64,000 nucleotides of DNA from Boswellia sacra (Eukaryota; Streptophyta; Magnoliopsida; Sapindales; Burseraceae): positions 1 through 64,000 of the forward strand of contig SNVD02009150.1 in the NCBI GenBank assembly GCA_013180625.2, given 5' to 3'. The position numbers and the translations under genes are program-made. Below the pieces are notes generated by a model. It was not told the DNA's origin and did no database searches. It was given only the letters and a program-made list of their open reading frames with translations. Within the stretch, counting starts at the first letter, position 1; every line of letters begins with the position of its first letter. Below are positions 57,801-64,000 of the stretch, in pieces.

Positions 57801-58588
57801 ATCGGGAAAACGTCTATATGCACCATTTCGCAGTCTTTAGACCTTTTCATTCTTCCTACCTTTGGCTCAATGTTCTTCTTTAATCTCTTTAGACATTTAC
57901 ATCCATTAGGTTTCATGCTCTTCTTCTGAGCATTCTTCATTCTGTTCTTGATTTCTTTAGTCCACTGGGGGAAATTCTTGATTTCTCATGCTTGAACATT
58001 CTTTGTTCTTGATCTCTTCAATTTTTGCATTCGTAGGACCCTTTACTGGGGAATTCTTATCATGTTGCTGATTCTTGGACTCACTAGGGATCTTTCCATT
58101 GTCCTTGCAAATTCCTGCAAAGTATCAAATATCTCTTGATGATTTAAAATCAATTCAAAATTTACCTCATTGGGTGTGTTCTTCAACAATCCGCTATTTA
58201 GTTTCTGGAGGAATTCTTCCATGTGATTTCAGTCGAAGATTTTATCGACTGATGTACTCTTCTTTCCTTGTAAGTTACTAAGCTATTGCCATGGTTGGGT
58301 GCTTGTCACTAGTTTGTTCGAAAATTCCTTCAGTCTTAAGGAGAATGTAGAGTTTTTCTTCCTTTTTCTTTCTTTTTCTTTCTTTCTTTTCTTCTTCTCT
58401 TTTTTTCTTCTCTCTCTTATTTTTTCTCTCTCTTCTTTTCTTTTTCTCTCTTTTTTTCTCTCTCTTCTTTTCTTTTTCACTCTCTTCTATCTCTTTCTTC
58501 TTTTCTTTCTTTTTTTCTTTTTTCTTTCTTTTCTTTTATGTTTTTGCACCTCATTAAAGGGATAGTTGGCTGGTTACTGACCAACAGT
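57801..58588. other. noncoding with a long CT-rich tract
   Basis: 58350-58540 is almost pure pyrimidine (TTTCTTTCTTTTCTTC-like). Frames of Phe/Leu/Ser or Lys/Arg/Glu across it come from base composition. In 57801-58350 I see no supported feature. Confidence 0.7.
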
Positions 58589-59482
58589 TAGGGGTGTTCA
58601 AAATTACCCGACCCGATCAGGTTTTATCGGGTTTATCGGGTTACGAGCGGGTTAATGTAATAAAAAACCCGAAATCGGGTTATAAACTTCAGGTTTTTTG
58701 CAATCGGGTTTGGGATCGGGTTTAATTTATGTAACCCGACATGTAAGTGTCGAGTAGATAGTGTCTAGTGTCGAATGATGCATCCGACACTCGATGTCTT
58801 GGAAAATAGTCTGATATCGAGTGTCGGTTGTGAATCCAACATGACTCGACATGTAAGTCTCGAGCGTCGAGTGTCGGATGCATCATCTGACATTCGATGT
58901 CTTTGAAAATAGTCTGATATCGAGTGTCGGTTGTGAATCTCGACACAACTCGACATGTAAGTATCAAGTGGCTAATGTCGAGTGTTAGATGCATCATCCG
59001 ACACTCGATGTTTTCAAAAATAGATTGATATCGAGTATCGGTTGTGAATCCGACACGACTCGACATGTAAGTGTCGAGTGTCGAGTGGATAGTGTCGAGT
59101 GTCAGATGCACCATCCGACACTCGATGTCTTAAAAAATGGTCTGATATCGAGTGTCGGTTATGAATCTGAAATGACTCGACATGTAAGTGTCGAGTGTCG
59201 AGTGGATTGTGTCGAGTGTTGGATGCATCATCTGACACTCGATGTCTTCAAAAATAGACTGATATTGAGTATCGGTTGTGAATCCGACATGACTCGACAC
59301 TTACATGTCGAGTGTCGAGTGGACCCGACAGACCCGACCAACCCGACCATTCGGGTTATATCTCAGGTTACATGCTTCAGAAACCCGATTACGGGTTTAA
59401 AATGTCTAACCCTATCATGTATTGGGTTTTGTTGGGTTGGGCAAAACCCAACCCGACCCGACCCCACCTGTGTGCACCCCTA
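58589..59482. mobile_element. hAT-like non-autonomous element filled with TCGACAC satellite units
   Basis: Ends TAGGGGTG and CACCCCTA with ACCCGACCCG inside both. Flanking 8-mers CCAACAGT (58581-58588) and CTAATAGT (59483-59490) match at six of eight positions, both differences being C to T; 8 bp is the hAT target-duplication length. The interior has about five units of roughly 118 bp with CGAGTGTCGGATGCATCATC, CGACACTCGATGTCTT and GATATCGAGTGTCGGTTGTG, plus TCGACATGTAAGTGTCGAGT palindromic parts. No transposase. A truncated relative is at 10796-11345. Confidence 0.7.
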
Positions 59483-59699
59483 CTAATAGTAGCCTGGCGA
59501 TCTGAATGTCGATCAACTGTTGACCAACAGCCAACTAACGGTCAGCCAATAGCCACCTGGTGGTATGACTGTCAGCCAGCGGTGAAAGGTTTAGATAAGG
59601 ACCTTTCACCTTCCTCCCTTTCATTTCCATGCCGTTTCTTCGTTTTTCATCCAATTCGCCTTCGATTTTCTGCTACATGCTTATCTCGGCTTCTATTGC

Positions 59700-60081
59700 C
59701 AATGGCGGGTTATCCAGTCTATCTTGACTTGAATGAGAGAGATTTGGTTTGGAATCGACATTGAAGGGTCTTCCAAAAGATTAAGAGGTGCCTATTGTCG
59801 ATGATGTGCATTCCCACACGATCACCCAGGTATACATTCTTCTTCATTCGTTAGTTTTTTTTCATTTTTTAGGAATTTTGTTGGTATGTACTTATGTAGA
59901 GACTTCCATTTCTTGCCTTAGGATTTCCATGAGAATAATATGTGTGGGTCATTTTTCAGAGCCTATACTTGGTTCTTAAAAATAGAGAATGATGCCGTTG
60001 GAAACAAGATTGTTGATATCGGCTTTTATGAGTTTATTACTTGTCTTCCACATGCTTCTTGGTACACTAATCATCGAGCAC
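59700..60081 (+). pseudogene. PMD-like gene fragment interrupted by an LTR (tentative)
   Basis: Plus-strand pieces MAGYPVYLDLNERDLVWNRH (59701-59760) and IENDAVGNKIVDIGFYEFIT, CLPHASWYTNHRAL (59960-60083) resemble the N-terminal part of plant mobile-domain proteins of the Tat antisense type. A possible intron lies between about 59829 and 59920. The LTR at 60082 cuts the frame; any remainder is beyond the window. Identification is by pattern only. Confidence 0.35.
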
Positions 60082-61492
60082 TGATGCGTTCGAAACTAGC
60101 AAGTATACTAGTCGCACAAGTAATAAAGTGATAAGCAAGATATCGTTCCCACGAGGATTGATTCTAATTGAATTTGTTATTTCCAGCAACAATAAACTAA
60201 ACAGGGGGGGATTTTTGTTGAATGCTTTACTAAATGAAATAAGAATGCAAGTAAAGAATAACAAAACAGAAAGTAAATTTGAATGAAAAATCAATGGGAG
60301 AAAGCTGGTTAAGGGATCCTTCTCTACCACAAGATATGGATTTGCGAATTAATTGTAGAATTGTCATCTAATTACAGCATTGAAGTTATCAACCGTAGAT
60401 AATAACAAGCTCTATTACCCCAATCTTTCCTTACTTTGTTGTTAAATAAAACAAGCTCTTTATTTAATCTCTATCCATTAAACAACCTAGAACAAGCTCT
60501 CTAGTTTAATTCAATGGATGCATTATGATAAGAAAGATAGGTTGATCTAAGCAATAAACACACAAGCTCGGATTATTTAACTTAGGTTATATTCTCCAAT
60601 TGTAATCTCTGATCACAATTTTGCTACTAATGATTAGAAATTCAAGACAATTACGGATCAAGATTTCTAGTCTAGCAATAAATCACAACCAGATTATATT
60701 CAGTTGGCCACTCAAATACAATCAGCAAGCAATCATAAGCATTAAATATGGGAGAATACAAACAACTTCAATTAGAGAATTGGATAACAATTCCTTACAC
60801 AATCAACTTACAAAAACCATATCAGGGGCTTTGAAATCACCCTCAACCAATTCAGATTCAGTTACACATGTTTAAGAACGTGGTAAATACAATACAACAT
60901 GGAGACATTCCAGAAAATGAAAGGGAAGGGAAAAACTTAGCAAATTTGATGTAATTCTCTTTGGATTGTAGTTCTTCCTCTTTCCAAGCTTCCTTTCTCC
61001 TTCAAGAACTCCAAGAGATGAAAGAATTCCAGAGCTGCAGCCTCCACCACGTTCTCCCCTCTTCAAGTTATGAAAATAAAACCCTAAAATGTGTTTAAAT
61101 ACTCTGCTACAGTGACTTGCTACAGTGCCCCGTATTATACATGCTACAGTGCTTGTGGAATTATATTTCTATACATCTCACACTGTTTTGATTACAACTT
61201 TTGGTACACTGAATGGATTTATAAACCGTAAATTTCTCCAGAAAATAGACTTCGAGAGCTTTCCAACGGTATATAATATGTCATCGGGTTCATTGTATAT
61301 CAATACAATTAAATCCGAGAAGATGGTTGACTAGTAGAGGTGAAAATGAAGGGTTTTACTCCATTTTTGTGCAAGTTGCTCCAAAACTCCTACAAACATC
61401 AAAACCACACAAAAACATAAAAATACCAAGGAATATAGCAAAGAAACATGGACGAATTGATATAAAAGTAATACATAAATAGACACCTATCA
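60082..61492 (-). repeat. 3' LTR of the LOG-carrying element (copy C)
   Basis: 1411 bp; TGATAGGTGTC start at 61492 and ACGCATCA end at 60082 on the minus strand. It is highly similar by eye to the solo LTRs at 17812-19216 and 31158-32568. All three have CACTGTAGCA three times within about 50 bp (here 61105-61151), just upstream of a pyrimidine-rich region in element sense. A small conserved frame across this segment exists in all three copies but is explained by recent common origin. Confidence 0.93.
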
Positions 61493-61508
61493 AATTCCCC
61501 CACACTTA
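61493..61508 (-). promoter_or_regulatory. polypurine tract of the LOG-carrying element
   Basis: The minus strand reads TAAGTGTGGGGGAATT, immediately before the LTR start TGATAGGTG. It proves that 60082-61492 is a 3' LTR and that the internal region lies to its right. Confidence 0.85.
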
Positions 61509-63547
61509 GACTTTGCTAGTCCTCGAGCAACTAAAATGATACGAAACAAAACTAAACCGAAACAGAATCAGAGAAAAATTAAAACACACAATGCTTCAAC
61601 TTGTAAATAGGCCTCAAAGATTGTACTTAATTATAACCCAAGGAAAACTTCAAAATAATGCACTTGATCAAGAATTTTATCTCAAAGATTAGTTTCGCTT
61701 CACTTCAATTCCTCAAGTGTGTGTGTGTAGAGCCATTCTCACCTAATCACTTGTAACCCGGATGAGTTTATGCATAAAAATGAATCATATTTAATATTGA
61801 AGATGTGTGTATAAATGAACTCCATAGGCCTGCTTTTCAAGTCACTCTCCACTAATGTAGACATGCACAACACCAAGGATCAAGTAGGACTTTATTAAGC
61901 TTGTAACGTTTGGCTTGGGTGAAGGTATGATAAAGGATAATAATTTGGCTCAAATCACCCACAAACACATAAATCATTCAAGACTATGTAGAGCTCAACC
62001 CTATAACACAACTTCATTTCAATTCACCAGGTTACTCCCCCAAACTTATTTAGAACACTCAATCTTTTTTTTTTTTTTTGCAGAAAACAAAAGAAAACTA
62101 CACCCCCACACTTTGTTGTTTCATTCTTTTTAAGAACACTTAAGGGTATAGATCTCTTATTCTTCTTCTTTTGTTCTTCTTTTTTTTCTTTTTTTCTTTT
62201 TTTTCTTTTTTTTTTTATTACACTTCCCCTCCCCCACACTTAAACAACACATTGTCCTCAATGTGTAAGTACGTGGACGATAAGTACAGATTGGCTTTTT
62301 TTTTTCTTTTTTCTTTTTTTTTCAAACACAATAGAACTCACTTGCATTGCTCATGACACATCCCAACCTCCTCTAACTTCCCAAAACCAGAACATAGCTC
62401 AGAATTTAATTGTGAATGATCTACATGCTCATAGGTAAGGGATAAACTGTTTGGAACAAATTCATTTGAGGTTAGGAAATCTTTTAGTGAGTTAACAAAG
62501 AAAAAGGCTTACAAAGGCTCAAAGGGGTAACTAGGGATCAATTTCAGTCAAGGTTGGCTATTAAGGCTCAAACGGTCCAAAGATGGCCTAAATCATTTCC
62601 CCAATGTTGCACAGTCTAGGATTTCGCCTCGAGTGACCATCAAACAAGTTCTAGAATTCATCGAAATCTGAAGAAACATTTAAATTACATAAACTTTCTC
62701 TAAGTGAACAAATAACTCAGTGATAATAGCTCAGTGCTCAATGTTGCGCAAGGAATCAAAAGCAAAGCGAAAACCAATAAACATTTCAAGCACACAGATC
62801 CATGCATCATTTATCATTTTCCAGGAGTTATTCTTAATTCAATCATTATCTTATCATCGACCCACAAAATGCAAGAAAAGAGGTACGTGGCGTTGTTACA
62901 CCTGAGTCAAGATTGTATATTTCAACAATCCTTAGGACCAGTAGCCCGCAGACTTAAGGTTTCCAGCCTATATACCTTTATTATGAAAGAACAAAACAAG
63001 AAACAAGACACTTCAAACAACATGAAATAAACAAACTACAGATTTATGTCGAGAGAATGCGTTTCAAGGGTTAAAGAAAACCCCATATTCTGCCATTCTC
63101 AGGTTTTTCCACAATTGTTTTTTTTTTAAATCGAAACTGATAAAGATAAAAACACATAACAACTCTAAATTACGCAAAACTAAACTTACTCATAAAATAA
63201 CAAAGTTCAACAAGTCAGCAAACAAAAACAAGTTAGTTAGAATGGGTCTAAAAAGTTTAGAAGTTAGCCTCCTTATTCAGCCATTATGGATTGAAGAGAT
63301 CCAGAATGCGTTTCAAGAGAACTTGAACTTTTTAAGCCACCACTCTAAAAACCGAGATTAGAAAATATTACCTGGGACGAAAGAAATAACCTGAAAAAGC
63401 TCAAAAGAAATAACATGAAAAATCTCAAATAAACACAATAAAAAGAAAGCAAACAAAAACGAAGCAAACCAGCAAATAGAGATTACAGATGGAGCGTTAA
63501 ATCCAGTTTACGCCTCTTATTGCCTTCTCCAAACCAATCTATCCGAG
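61509..63547 (-). other. 3' noncoding region of the LOG-carrying element
   Basis: About 2 kb without a gene. It has a second polypurine-like site at 62225-62242 (minus strand TAAGTGTGGGGGAGGGGA) next to ACATTGTCCTCAATGT, T-rich tracts (62065-62085, 62160-62225, 62290-62335), and segments 63296-63360 and 63480-63530 that resemble the region beside the LOG fragment of the Athila element. Confidence 0.65.
62225..62242 (-). promoter_or_regulatory. second, internal polypurine-like tract
   Basis: The minus strand reads TAAGTGTGGGGGAGGGGA, sharing TAAGTGTGGGGGA with the LTR-adjacent tract at 61493-61508, some 730 bp away. A comparable C-run followed by ACATTG.CCTCAATGT is at 21778-21815 in the Athila element. 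Confidence 0.6.
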
Positions 63548-64000
63548 CTATTGTGGATCAGGCGAATAGACGAATGCTTGTAATTTGTCAATTAACTCCC
63601 CTGCAGTTGAAGCTGTAACCAGGATTTGCCTCGCCGACTGTGAGATGAAGTTTTTTTCTACTGCTTGATCAAGAAAAGACAACAAACCATCAAAAAAATT
63701 ATTGACATTTAACAAACCAATGGGTTTCCGATGGATGTTTAGCTGTGCCCAAGAGGTGATTTGAAATATCTCCTCTAATGTACCATAACCACCGGGCAAA
63801 GCTATAAATGCATCAGATTTAATGACCATATGTGCAATACGCTCATGCATACTAGAAACCTGTAACTCTTCCCCCATGGTGTTGCCTACGATATCTCGTA
63901 CAGCTAATGGTTTAGGGATAATGCCGAGAACTTTGCTCCCTCCCAAGGATGCAGCTGTCGACACACACCCCATTAACCCAAGACTACCCCCTTCATAAAT
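63548..64000 (-). CDS. LOG: LOG-family cytokinin riboside 5'-monophosphate phosphoribohydrolase, partial, in a retrotransposon
   Basis: Minus strand, open for 150 codons from the right window edge to TAG at 63548-63550; the N-terminus is off-window because the frame is already open upstream of the Met at 63973. Residues in order: YEGGSLGLMG (end of the nucleotide-binding glycine region), SSMHERIAHM with the conserved Arg, DAFIALPGGYGTLEEIFQIT with the PGGxGTxxE signature and its Glu, SWAQLNIHRKPIGLLNV, then a helical C-terminus ending SPDPQ. Plant LOG proteins are about 210-230 residues and convert cytokinin nucleotides directly to active free bases in the cytosol and nucleus. Plant LOG genes normally have several introns; none is seen here. 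It lies in element sense between the expected pol and the 3' LTR. Whether it is expressed or active is not shown by sequence alone. Confidence 0.88.
   Translation of the reverse strand: MYEGGSLGLMGCVSTAASLGGSKVLGIIPKPLAVRDIVGNTMGEELQVSSMHERIAHMVIKSDAFIALPGGYGTLEEIFQITSWAQLNIHRKPIGLLNVNNFFDGLLSFLDQAVEKNFISQSARQILVTASTAGELIDKLQAFVYSPDPQ

Larger units (their letters stand above)
60082..64000 (-). mobile_element. LOG-carrying LTR retrotransposon, 3' part
   Basis: Minus-strand element. 3' LTR 60082-61492, polypurine tract 61493-61508, about 2 kb of noncoding 3' region, then a LOG-type reading frame 63548-64000 that leaves the window. Pol, gag and the 5' LTR would be to the right of 64000. The clade is not proven because no pol is visible; the tract, the position of LOG and similarity of the flank to the Athila element at 20613-22224 suggest Athila or a relative. 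5 bp outside the LTR: AGCAC (60077-60081). Confidence 0.75.

Noticed and set aside
58283..58565. Lys/Arg/Glu-rich and Phe-rich frames
   Set aside because: Composition artefacts of the CT-rich tract at 58350-58540.
58722..59486. Open frames up to 165 codons on both strands, possible repeat protein
   Set aside because: Same satellite units as above; openness follows from the unit sequence lacking stops in several frames.
62024..62356. Lys-rich minus frame and Phe-rich plus frame
   Set aside because: They cover poly-T tracts in the 3' noncoding region of the LOG carrier.

Overview
This window is plant nuclear DNA, almost certainly from a eudicot. It is a block of nested LTR retrotransposons cut by DNA transposons, AT-rich overall. 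I see no ordinary, unquestionably host-resident gene. There is no prokaryotic gene organisation, CRISPR array, rRNA or tRNA gene. The plant assignment rests on the element clades (SIRE, Tekay and other chromoviruses, Athila, Tat with an archaeal-type RNase H), a captured plant WLIM gene, plant mobile-domain proteins and a LOG-family cytokinin-activation gene.

Layout. 1-5328: minus-strand SIRE-type Ty1/copia element with its 5' LTR (3543-5328), inserted in the chromodomain of a minus-strand Tekay-type Ty3/gypsy element (5334 to about 12150). 12150-17700: Athila-like LTR remnant, plus-strand Tat-type gag remnant, a solo copia LTR (14232-15968, duplication TCTAC) and a diverged tandem-repeat field. 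17700-28150: degenerate minus-strand Athila element. Its left LTR is split by a solo LTR (17812-19216, duplication AGATG), and its pol is fused to a broken LOG fragment (21972-22224). 28150-34710: LTR remnants, a small hAT-like MITE, a second solo LTR of the same family (31158-32568, duplication GTCAA) and a plus-strand solo SIRE LTR (32805-34705, duplication AGAGG). 34711-52150: degenerate Tat element, minus-strand pol, with two plus-strand (antisense) mobile-domain pseudogenes and minisatellites in its 3' part; a chromovirus with two 510-bp LTRs (38536-44235) is nested inside. 52152-55698: CACTA transposon (duplication TCC) carrying intron-containing exons of a WLIM2-like gene. 55700-60081: minisatellites, a pyrimidine tract, a satellite-bearing hAT-like element (58589-59482) and a PMD-like fragment. 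60082-64000: 3' end of a minus-strand element with a 1411-bp LTR, polypurine tract, about 2 kb of 3' noncoding DNA and an open LOG-type reading frame running off the window.

Most notable: a LOG (cytokinin riboside 5'-monophosphate phosphoribohydrolase) sequence lies in the slot between pol and the 3' LTR, in pol sense and without introns, in two different elements. One copy is decayed and fused to integrase. The other is open for 150 codons with its PGGYGTLEE motif intact. Flanking sequence 3' of LOG also looks alike in both, which suggests a gene captured once and carried by a retrotransposon lineage. The LTR family of the intact copy is present three times within 43 kb, twice as solo LTRs with perfect 5-bp duplications, so it was active recently. 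The WLIM2-bearing CACTA element is an independent DNA-level gene capture.
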